From DASSTY01 sp035760645 (GTDB lineage Bacteria > Gemmatimonadota > Gemmatimonadetes > Gemmatimonadales > GWC2-71-9): a DNA stretch of 46,882 nucleotides. Positions 33,535 to 39,734 of the stretch are shown piece by piece. Under the pieces are notes generated by a model. That model was not told where the DNA came from. It saw only the letters and a program-made list of their open reading frames with translations, and made no database searches. The position numbers and the translations under genes were made by a program. The DNA is taken from the NCBI GenBank assembly GCA_035760645.1, contig DASTSO010000120.1:1-46882 (forward strand), given 5' to 3'. Each line of letters opens with the position of its first letter. Positions within the stretch are counted from its first letter, which is position 1.

Positions 33535-34545
33535 TCACGCCGCGCGGAGCGGCGGGTTGAGGAGATCGGTCGCGAGGCGCACGTAGAGCTCGACCGCCTC
33601 GCAGAGCTCGTCCTTGGCGATCCGCTCCTCGGTGGTGTGCGCGACGCGGATGGAGCCCGGCCCCAGCATGAAGCCCCGGCCCCAGCCGCGCGCGAGGAAC
33701 GGCAGGTCGCTCGCGAAGCTCACGACGGTAGACTCCCAGCCGGGCATCGAACTCGCCCGGAGCGCCGGGATCTCGGCGCCGAAGGTCGCGGTGACGCCGG
33801 GCTCGAGGCAGCCCAGGATGGCGCGCTTGAGGCCCTCGGTCGCGGAGACGGTGCGGTAGAGGACCTGCGCGCGCGCCTCGGGCGGGATCACGTTGGGCGC
33901 CACGCCGCCGTGGAGGGTGCCGATGTTCATCGTCGTCTCGCCCAGCGTCGGGTCGAACGGCACGGGGAGCCGGCGGATCTTGCGCAGCGTCTCGAGGAGC
34001 GGGAGGATCGCCGAGGCGCCTTCGCTGGGATAGGCCGAATGGGCGGCGCGGCCGGCCGCGGCGAGGTCCACGCGCAGCGAGCCCTTCGAGCCGGTGACGA
34101 GGAGGTTGTCGGTGGGCTCGCCGTTGATGAGGAACCGCCCGCGCGGCTCGAGCTCGAGCGCCTTCTGGGCGCCGTCGGAGCCGTTCTCCTCGCCGACGAG
34201 AAAGAGGAGCCCGATGCGCCGCTCGCCGAGGGCCGCGAGCCGCTCGGCCGCGGCCACCATCGCGGCGGCGATCCCCTTGGCGTCGCACGCCCCGCGGCCG
34301 TAGAGGAAGCGCTCGTCCTCGCGGAAGGGGACGAACGGCGGCACGCAGTCGAGGTGGGTCGAGAAGACGAGCTCGGGCCGCTCGCGGAAGGCGTAGAGGT
34401 TGTCGCGCCCCGGCGTGACCGGCTGGCGGACGACGCGCCACCCCAGCTTCGTCAGCGCCCCGGCGAGGAACTCCACCACGGGCCCTTCGGCGAAGGTCGG
34501 CGATTCGATCGGAACGAGGGCGCGGGTCAGCTCGATCGGGTCCAT
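33535..34545 (-). CDS. M20-family zinc hydrolase, probable succinyl-DAP desuccinylase or acyl-amino-acid deacylase
   Basis: 336 residues from the ATG chosen (MDPIELTRALVPIESPT); a longer frame of 18 extra Pro/Arg-rich residues has no family-like content. Metal and catalytic motifs: STHLDCVPP, GRGACDAKGIAAAM, the general-base VGEENGSDG, and INGEPTD. A lid-domain signature RAAHSAYPSEGASAI follows. First gene of the lysine operon (asd, lysC, dapBAD follow), which favours DapE, but the local motifs also resemble ArgE/LysK-type deacetylases, so the symbol is left blank. dapC and dapF are not in the window. Confidence 0.85.
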   Translation of the reverse strand: MDPIELTRALVPIESPTFAEGPVVEFLAGALTKLGWRVVRQPVTPGRDNLYAFRERPELVFSTHLDCVPPFVPFREDERFLYGRGACDAKGIAAAMVAAAERLAALGERRIGLLFLVGEENGSDGAQKALELEPRGRFLINGEPTDNLLVTGSKGSLRVDLAAAGRAAHSAYPSEGASAILPLLETLRKIRRLPVPFDPTLGETTMNIGTLHGGVAPNVIPPEARAQVLYRTVSATEGLKRAILGCLEPGVTATFGAEIPALRASSMPGWESTVVSFASDLPFLARGWGRGFMLGPGSIRVAHTTEERIAKDELCEAVELYVRLATDLLNPPLRAA

Positions 34546-34610
34546 CGGCGCGGCTGCTCGCCTCGGCGGCGGGGAGGGAATGGGAACGGGACAGGGCAAA
34601 CTAGGCCGGG

Positions 34611-34655
34611 GCCGGGAGACCCGGCAAGGTGGCGCGGCCGGGAGACCGGCCGCGC
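34611..34655 (-). terminator. tandem GGGAGAC hairpins downstream of the cupredoxin-like gene
   Basis: Two adjacent hairpins. GCGCGGCCGG/CCGGCCGCGC has a GAGA loop and a perfect 10-bp stem (34632-34655). GCCGGG/CCCGGC has an AGA loop (34611-34625). They begin seven bases after the stop of the minus-strand cupredoxin-like gene. There is no clear U-tract, so they may stabilise the 3' end or act with Rho. Confidence 0.5.
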
Positions 34656-34661
34656 GCGGCC

Positions 34662-35519
34662 TCAGCGCACCACGATTTCCGTCAGCATGCCGTGGCGGTC
34701 ATGCGGCCGACCGTCACCGGTGTCGCGGACCCGGCAGAGCACGCTGTACCGGCCGGGCGGGAGATCCACGTCCAGGATGATCGTGCCCTCCGGCGGGAGG
34801 TCGGTCGTCCCGCCCGCCGGGGTGACCGGTGGCCGGCCCTGCTGGGTCTCCATCCAGCGGACGAAGTCCCGGCTCGTCCTGCCCGGATCGAGGCGCGAGA
34901 GGATGAGTTCGTGCGCCTGCGTGCCGCGATTGGTCACGGCGACCCGGTGCCGGCCGTGGGTGAGCGGGCGGGAGAAGACGAAGTCGTAGTCGCGCAGCGT
35001 GACCGTGACGTCCGCCGCCGGGAGCGGCGCGGGGGGCTCGCGCCCCGGGACCACCGTCACCGCCTTCAGCATGCCCTTGGCGAAATGGATCACCCGGTCG
35101 GGGCTCGGGATATGGCAGAAGGCGACGTAGCTGCCGGGCGTGAGCGTCACCGTGCCGACGGACTCGCCGCCCGGCGGAATCGCGTTGGGTCCGCCGACCG
35201 GGTGCATCCAGCCCGGGTGCGCGCCGCCGGCGCGGAGCGCGGCCAGGACGTCGGTCAGCGTGCGGCCCGGGTCGAGCCGGTAGAGCATCAGGTGGTGCGG
35301 CTGCGTTCCCGCGTTGCGCAGGCGGAAGGTGGTCGTTCCCGCGGGGATCGTATCGGGCATCACGAAGGCGAAGTCGTGGGCCTCGACGCGCACGACGCGG
35401 GGCGCCCGCGCGGCGGCGCGCGTCTGGGCGTGGCCGGCCCGCACGGGGAGCGCGAAGCCGAGCGTCGCGAGGGCGAGCCAGCCGAGCGCGGGGTGGAGGC
35501 GCGAAGATGGGTGTCGCAT
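34662..35519 (-). CDS. secreted protein with two tandem cupredoxin-like domains
   Basis: 285 residues from the ATG at 35519, preceded by GGAGGG. A signal peptide (LHPALGWLALATLGFALPVRAGHA) predicts export. The mature protein is an internal duplication: domain 1 about 42-157, domain 2 about 170-284. Matching segments are HHLMLYRLDPGRTLTD and HELILSRLDPGRTSRD. Each repeat has candidate copper ligands in cupredoxin order: His76, Cys135, His145, Met150 and His203, Cys262, His273 (or His276), Met278, with His-x4-Met in both. The Cys-to-His spacing (9-10) is longer than in plastocyanin, so copper binding is a prediction. No close relative recognised. It may act in periplasmic electron transfer or copper handling. 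Confidence 0.75.
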   Translation of the reverse strand: MRHPSSRLHPALGWLALATLGFALPVRAGHAQTRAAARAPRVVRVEAHDFAFVMPDTIPAGTTTFRLRNAGTQPHHLMLYRLDPGRTLTDVLAALRAGGAHPGWMHPVGGPNAIPPGGESVGTVTLTPGSYVAFCHIPSPDRVIHFAKGMLKAVTVVPGREPPAPLPAADVTVTLRDYDFVFSRPLTHGRHRVAVTNRGTQAHELILSRLDPGRTSRDFVRWMETQQGRPPVTPAGGTTDLPPEGTIILDVDLPPGRYSVLCRVRDTGDGRPHDRHGMLTEIVVR

Positions 35520-35535
35520 GCAGGCCCTCCCGGGC

Positions 35536-35552
35536 AAAAAGGCTTCGCCTTT
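35536..35552 (-). terminator. rho-independent terminator of the MFS gene
   Basis: On the minus strand AAAGGC-GAA-GCCTTT folds into a short hairpin ending in five T. It lies 26 bases past the MFS stop codon and just upstream of the Shine-Dalgarno of the cupredoxin-like gene. The stem is only 6 bp, but the T-run is clear in this GC-rich context. Confidence 0.6.
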
Positions 35553-35577
35553 CGGGTCGGCGGCCGAGGTCGCCGCC

Positions 35578-36957
35578 TCACGCGCCGACGGTCGCCGGCT
35601 CCCGCTGTTCCGCGAGCACGTCCTCCCCCGCCCGCGCCGCCCGCTGCCCCGCCGCGACGTCCACCCCCGCCAGCAGCAGCCCGCCGACGACGAAGAAGCC
35701 GATCACCGACAGGATGGAGAGCCGGCTCGAGCCCGTCCAGGCGATGACGAGCGAGAAGACCAGCGGGCCGAAGATGCCGGCGAACTTTTCGAAGACGCTG
35801 AAGAAGCCGAAGAATTCGCCCGACTTCTGCCGCGGGATCATGCTCGCGAAGAGCGAGCGCGAGAGCGCCTGGGTGCCGCCCTGCACGACGCCCACGAGCG
35901 TGGCGAGGACGAGGAAGTCGCGGCTCGTCTGCATGTAGTAGCCCAGGACGCCGATCGCGACGTAGACGAGGAGGCCCAGGAAGATCGCGCGCTTGGCGCC
36001 GATGCGGCCGGCGAGCATGCCGAAGAGGAAGGCGAACGGAATGCCGACGAACTGCACGAGCACGATCGCGGCGATCATCGCCCCCTGGCCCAGGCCGAGC
36101 TCGGTGCCGTAGATCGTCGCCATGCGGATGATGGTGCCGATGCCGTCGTTGTAGATCAGGAAGGCGACGAGCAGGAGGAGCGCCTGCCGGTAGCGCGCGA
36201 GCTCGCGCAGCGTGCGGCCCAGCTGCGCGAGGCTCGCCGCGACGGCCGAGCGGCCGGCGTCCTCGGGGCGGCGCGGCGTCGGGGCGGGCTCCCGCACCCG
36301 GCGGAACAGCGGGATCGAGAAGCCGATCCACCAGAGCCCGGTGAGGAGGAAGGAGAGCCGCGCCGGAAGCGTCGCCTGGGCGGGGGTGAGGCCGGCCCCG
36401 TGCGGCAGGCCGAAGAGCCCGGGCCGCTGGATCATGGCGAGACTCACCAGCAGCAGGAGCCCGCCGCCGACGTAGCCCAGGGCGTAGCCCGCCGTGGAGA
36501 CCCGGTCCATCTCGTCCGGCCGCGCGACGTGTGGCAGGAGCGCGTCGTAGAAGACGAAGCTGCCGTTGGCGCCGACGTTGGCGAGGATGAAGAGGAAGAG
36601 GGCGAGCGCCCAGTCGCCGCGCTCGATCCAGAACATCGCCGCCGTGGCGCCGGCGCCGAGGAGGAGGAAGGCGCCGAGGAGCCGGAGCTTCGCGGCGCCG
36701 TAGTCGGCGAGCGCGCCGAGGATGGGGGCGAGCACCGCGATGACGGCGAGCCCGAGCGTCGTCGCCACGCTGAAGCGCTGGGTCGCCACCGTCGGCGGCA
36801 GCCCCGCCGCCGCGACCGAGGCGAAGTAGATGGGGAAGACGGCCGTGACGACGATGGTCATCATCGCCGAGTTCGCCCAGTCGTACATCGCCCAGGCGCG
36901 CAGCTCCGGCCGCCCGAGGCCCAGGCGGGCGAGCAGGCCGTGTGGGGTGGGAGGCAT
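35578..36957 (-). CDS. MFS transporter, UMF1/Atg22-like
   Basis: 459 residues with about twelve hydrophobic helices. The N terminus RAWAMYDWANSAMMTIVVTAVF is the signature of the UMF1 (Atg22-like) branch of the major facilitator superfamily. Further features are DYGAAKLRLLGAFLLLGAGAT, FILANVGANGSFVFYDALLPHVA, a charged central loop (about 215-240) and GALADYG / FGMLAGRIGAKRAI loop motifs. Substrates of bacterial members are mostly unknown; the fungal relative exports amino acids from vacuoles. It is transcribed alone, between two hairpins. Confidence 0.88.
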   Translation of the reverse strand: MPPTPHGLLARLGLGRPELRAWAMYDWANSAMMTIVVTAVFPIYFASVAAAGLPPTVATQRFSVATTLGLAVIAVLAPILGALADYGAAKLRLLGAFLLLGAGATAAMFWIERGDWALALFLFILANVGANGSFVFYDALLPHVARPDEMDRVSTAGYALGYVGGGLLLLVSLAMIQRPGLFGLPHGAGLTPAQATLPARLSFLLTGLWWIGFSIPLFRRVREPAPTPRRPEDAGRSAVAASLAQLGRTLRELARYRQALLLLVAFLIYNDGIGTIIRMATIYGTELGLGQGAMIAAIVLVQFVGIPFAFLFGMLAGRIGAKRAIFLGLLVYVAIGVLGYYMQTSRDFLVLATLVGVVQGGTQALSRSLFASMIPRQKSGEFFGFFSVFEKFAGIFGPLVFSLVIAWTGSSRLSILSVIGFFVVGGLLLAGVDVAAGQRAARAGEDVLAEQREPATVGA

Positions 36958-36977
36958 GCGGGGAATGTGCGGAGGGA

Positions 36978-37018
36978 GGCGGAAGGGCGGAAGGGTGGCG
37001 CCTTTCCGCCCTTCCGCC
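36978..37018 (-). terminator. long GC hairpin after the TerC/Alx gene
   Basis: GGCGGAAGGGCGGAA pairs perfectly with TTCCGCCCTTCCGCC, and the stem can be lengthened by three pairs (one G-U), leaving a 5-base loop. It starts six bases after the minus-strand TerC gene stop. There is no T-run, but the stem is very stable. It probably ends the htpX-terC transcript. Confidence 0.6.
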
Positions 37019-37023
37019 CCGGC

Positions 37024-37989
37024 TCACGCCGCCGCCGCGCGGGCCTCCCGCCGCAGCTTCAGCATCGAGAGCACCACCGCCGCGGTCAGCGTCCCCAGGA
37101 TGACGCCGAGGGAGAGCAGGGCGGGGAGATGCACCCAGGCGCTCAGGAGCATCTTCAGGCCGACGAAGACGAGGATGAGCGCGACGCCGGGCTTGAGGTA
37201 GACGAACTTGTCCACCAGCCCCGCCAGCACGAAGAAGAGCGCCCGGAGCCCCAGGATGGCGAAGATGTTGGAGCTGTATACCAGGAACGGATCGCGCGTC
37301 ACCGCGAAGACCGCGGGAATCGAGTCCACCGCGAAGACGAGGTCGGTCCACTCGATGACGAGCAGCACCAGCAGGAGCGGCGTCGCGACCCGCCGCACGC
37401 CGGCGTGCCGCTCGGCCCGCGTGGGGTGGGTGAAGAAGTGCTGCCCGTCGTAGCGGTCGCTGAAGGGCAGGAGCCGCCGCGCCGCGCGCACGACGATGTT
37501 GCGCTCCAGCTCGACGACCTCGCCCTGCTCGCCCCGGAACATCTTCCAGCCGGCGAAGATCAGGATCGCGCCGAAGACGTAGACGATCCAGTCGAAGCGG
37601 CTCAGCAGCAGCGCGCCGAGGAGGATCATGACGAGGCGCATGACGATCGCGCCCAGGATCCCCCACTTGAGCACCCGCGGCTGCAGCGCCGCGGGCACGC
37701 CGAAGTACTGGAAGACCAGAATGAAGACGAAGAGGTTGTCGACGCTGAGACTCAGCTCGATCAGGTACCCCGTGTAGAACTCGAGCGCGTGCTGCGGCCC
37801 CTCGCGCCAGTACATGAACAGGCCGAAGAGGATCGCCACGACCACCAGGCTGCCGCTCCACGTGAGCGCCTCGCGGAAGCCGAGGACGTGGGAGCGGCGG
37901 TTGAGCACGCCGAGGTCGAGGATCAGCAGCAGCACGACCAGCCCGGAGAAGCCGAGCCAGATCGACAGCGGGTGTACGCCCAGGTCCAT
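37024..37989 (-). CDS. TerC/Alx-family membrane protein, probable Mn2+-linked exporter
   Basis: 321 residues, matching the length and pattern of Alx/TerC (E. coli Alx 321). Eight to nine helices carry intramembrane acidic residues: ELSLSVDNLFVFILVFQYF, VIEWTDLVFAVDSIPAVFAVTRDPF and the GLKMLLSAWVHLP end. E. coli alx is preceded by a yybP-ykoY Mn2+ riboswitch, and its product is linked to Mn2+ homeostasis. Here the gene is 56 bases downstream of htpX, and a matching riboswitch precedes htpX. This supports a role in manganese export or metalation of exocytoplasmic enzymes. A smaller paralogue is at 3639-4376. Confidence 0.92.
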   Translation of the reverse strand: MDLGVHPLSIWLGFSGLVVLLLILDLGVLNRRSHVLGFREALTWSGSLVVVAILFGLFMYWREGPQHALEFYTGYLIELSLSVDNLFVFILVFQYFGVPAALQPRVLKWGILGAIVMRLVMILLGALLLSRFDWIVYVFGAILIFAGWKMFRGEQGEVVELERNIVVRAARRLLPFSDRYDGQHFFTHPTRAERHAGVRRVATPLLLVLLVIEWTDLVFAVDSIPAVFAVTRDPFLVYSSNIFAILGLRALFFVLAGLVDKFVYLKPGVALILVFVGLKMLLSAWVHLPALLSLGVILGTLTAAVVLSMLKLRREARAAAA

Positions 37990-38045
37990 GTGCCGTTACC
38001 GGTCCTCGCCCGCGTGCGCGCGCGGCGTGTTCGTGCTCGGGTGCT

Positions 38046-38903
38046 TCACCGCGTGGCCATGGCGCGCACGCCGGCCAGCGCCTCGAGCCGCGCGATGCGC
38101 TCGGCCATCGGCGGGTGGGTGCTGAAGAGGTTCGCGAGCCCGCCCTGCGAGGCGCTGAACGGGTTCACCTGCGCGAGCGGCGCGGCCGCGGGGGCCACGT
38201 CCATCGGGATCCGGTGCGCCAGCGCGTCGAGCTGCCGGAGCGCGTTGGCGAGCGGCAGCGGCCGGCCCAGGATCTCGGCGCCGGTGCGGTCGGCCTCGTA
38301 CTCGCGCTGGCGGCTCACCGCCATCTGGATCAGCATCGCGCCGATCGGCGCGAGCAGCAGCAGCGCGAGTTCGGCCATCGGGTTGCGGTCGCCGTCGCGG
38401 TCGCCGCCGCCGAACATCAGCAGGTAGGGCAGGTTGGAGATCGCCGCCGCCACGCCGGCCGCCACGGTGGTGATCAGCATGTCGCGGTTCTTGACGTGCG
38501 CGAGCTCGTGGGCGATGACCCCCTCGAGCTCCTCGCTCCCGACGGGCATCGCCTGGAGGAGTCCCGCCGTCACCGCCACCACCGCGTGCGACGGGCTCCG
38601 CCCGGTGGCGAAGGCGTTCGGCTGCGTCTGGTGCGCGATGGCCACCTTGGGCATCGGCAGCCCGGCGCGCCGGCGCAGCCGGTCGATCGTCGCCACCAGC
38701 TCGGGCGCCTCCGCCGCCGTCACGACCTGCGCGCCGTACATCTTCAGCACGATGCGGTCGGAGAAGAAGTACATCACGAAGTTGAAGAGGCTGCCCATGA
38801 CCAGGGCGACGACCAGCCCCTGCGTCCCGCCGACCAGCTGGCCCAGCAGGAGGAAGAGTCCCAGCAGCCCCGCCAGCAATACCGCCGTCTTCAGGTTGTA
38901 CAT
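38046..38903 (-). CDS. htpX: HtpX-type membrane zinc metalloprotease
   Basis: 285 residues, start at ATG 38903 with GAGGGA upstream. A longer frame would run into the terminator hairpin and riboswitch and is rejected. N-terminal helices (TAVLLAGLLGLFLLLGQLV, VVALVMGSLFNFVMYFF) and the metalloprotease motif HELAH at 132-136 (AHELAHVKNRDM), with the third zinc ligand in RQREYEADR near residue 201. HtpX degrades misfolded membrane proteins from the cytoplasmic side. It is the first gene after the Mn2+-type riboswitch and is probably co-transcribed with the downstream TerC gene. Confidence 0.93.
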   Translation of the reverse strand: MYNLKTAVLLAGLLGLFLLLGQLVGGTQGLVVALVMGSLFNFVMYFFSDRIVLKMYGAQVVTAAEAPELVATIDRLRRRAGLPMPKVAIAHQTQPNAFATGRSPSHAVVAVTAGLLQAMPVGSEELEGVIAHELAHVKNRDMLITTVAAGVAAAISNLPYLLMFGGGDRDGDRNPMAELALLLLAPIGAMLIQMAVSRQREYEADRTGAEILGRPLPLANALRQLDALAHRIPMDVAPAAAPLAQVNPFSASQGGLANLFSTHPPMAERIARLEALAGVRAMATR

Positions 38904-38945
38904 GTTCGTCCCTCGGCTCCTCACCGGAAGTCCGCGTCCAGGGTC

Positions 38946-39012
38946 CAAAACGAAAACGAGCGAGACCTTCGTCCCCGCCCGGCAGTCGGGCGTCTGGACG
39001 AAGGTCTCGCTC
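38946..39012 (-). terminator. intrinsic terminator forming the riboswitch expression platform
   Basis: On the minus strand GAGCGAGACCTTCGTCC and GGACGAAGGTCTCGCTC pair as a perfect 17-bp stem, with a small CGCCCG/CGGGCG hairpin at its top. They are followed by GTTTTCGTTTTGG, the clearest T-rich tract in the window. The first arm is also the conserved 3' box of the riboswitch aptamer, so aptamer folding and terminator folding exclude each other. Confidence 0.88.
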
Positions 39013-39170
39013 TGATCACGGGGTGGCGCGATCGCCTGGATCGCCCCGCCCACCGTCTCCCGACCGGACCGTGCCCGCCGGCGTCGCATCGGGGCGCGCG
39101 GCGAACAGTCTTGACGATCCGGCCGTCCACCCGGCGGCGCACCGCCGGCGGACGAGCTACTCCCCTTCTA
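38996..39170 (-). promoter_or_regulatory. yybP-ykoY-type (Mn2+) riboswitch aptamer
   Basis: Read on the minus strand, the leader has the boxes I associate with this riboswitch class in the right order: GAAGGGGAGTAGC at its 5' end (39156-39168), GATCGTCAAGAC (39108-39119, compare GUCGUCAA), and GCGAGACCTTCGTCC at the 3' end (about 38996-39010, compare GCAAGACCUUUGCC). A strong hairpin (GTCC-GCCGGCGG with CCGCCGG-GTGGAC) lies between the first two. Mn2+ binding would hold the 3' box in the aptamer and prevent the downstream terminator, switching htpX-terC on. The class assignment is from remembered consensus, not a covariance-model search. Confidence 0.87.
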
Positions 39171-39178
39171 CGGCCTGA

Positions 39179-39207
39179 AGTATAGACGGGCGCGGGGGCG
39201 CGGTCAA
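39179..39207 (-). promoter_or_regulatory. sigma70-type promoter of the riboswitch-htpX-terC unit
   Basis: On the minus strand TTGACC (39202-39207), a 17-base spacer and TATACT (39179-39184) form a near-consensus housekeeping promoter. Transcription should start near 39172, a few bases before the conserved GGGGAGTAGC of the riboswitch. The -35 overlaps the stop codon of the response-regulator gene. Confidence 0.85.
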
Positions 39208-39620
39208 TCGCTGCGGGCGCGGAAGCCGGGCCACGACGGCCGGCCCCGGTCGTGGGCCGGCGTCGGCCCCAGGAGCTCGCGCACCACGGTGTAGAGCCGC
39301 TCCGGGAGCACCGGCTTCTCGAGCCGGCGCAGCCGGTCGCCCGGCGGGAGCGGGTCGACGAGCGGCAGGCCCGAGATCAGCACGACGGCGAGATCGGGCC
39401 ACTCGGCGCGGAGCTCGTCGAGGAGCCGCCGGCCGGACATGCCCGGCATCAGGTTGTCGGTGATCACGAGGTCGAAGGGCGGCGCCGCCGCGCGCGCGGC
39501 CGCGAGGGCGCGAGGCGCGTCGGACACCTCCGTGACGTCGTACCCCTCCTCCTCGAGCAGGCGGGCGATGATCGCCCGCACGATCGGCTCGTCGTCCACG
39601 ATGAGAATGCGTCGCCTCAC
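39204..39620 (-). CDS. single-domain response regulator (CheY-like receiver)
   Basis: 138 residues made of one receiver domain: acidic pair Asp9-Asp10 in ILIVDDEPIVRAII, phospho-acceptor Asp55 in VITDNLMPGMSG, Ser83 in VLISGL and Lys102 in LEKPVLP. No DNA-binding or enzymatic output domain; the last 20 residues are short and basic. It may be a phosphorelay or allosteric partner of a histidine kinase encoded elsewhere. GTG start with GGAGGAG upstream. The stop codon overlaps the -35 of the next promoter. Confidence 0.9.
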   Translation of the reverse strand: MRRRILIVDDEPIVRAIIARLLEEEGYDVTEVSDAPRALAAARAAAPPFDLVITDNLMPGMSGRRLLDELRAEWPDLAVVLISGLPLVDPLPPGDRLRRLEKPVLPERLYTVVRELLGPTPAHDRGRPSWPGFRARSD

Positions 39621-39734
39621 CCGTGCTCCTCCGCTCCTCTCCCGGGGCTTCGAACTTTCCGGCCGGACCGGGCGCTCAATCTGCGGATTTCGAGCGGCCG
39701 CGCCGGGACCTGCGTCACAGCGGCGGCGCGCCCC

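Noticed and set aside
38904..39089. Longer HtpX starting at 39089
   Set aside because: The extra residues would be encoded by the riboswitch terminator hairpin and T-tract; the ATG at 38903 has a Shine-Dalgarno and the usual HtpX N terminus.
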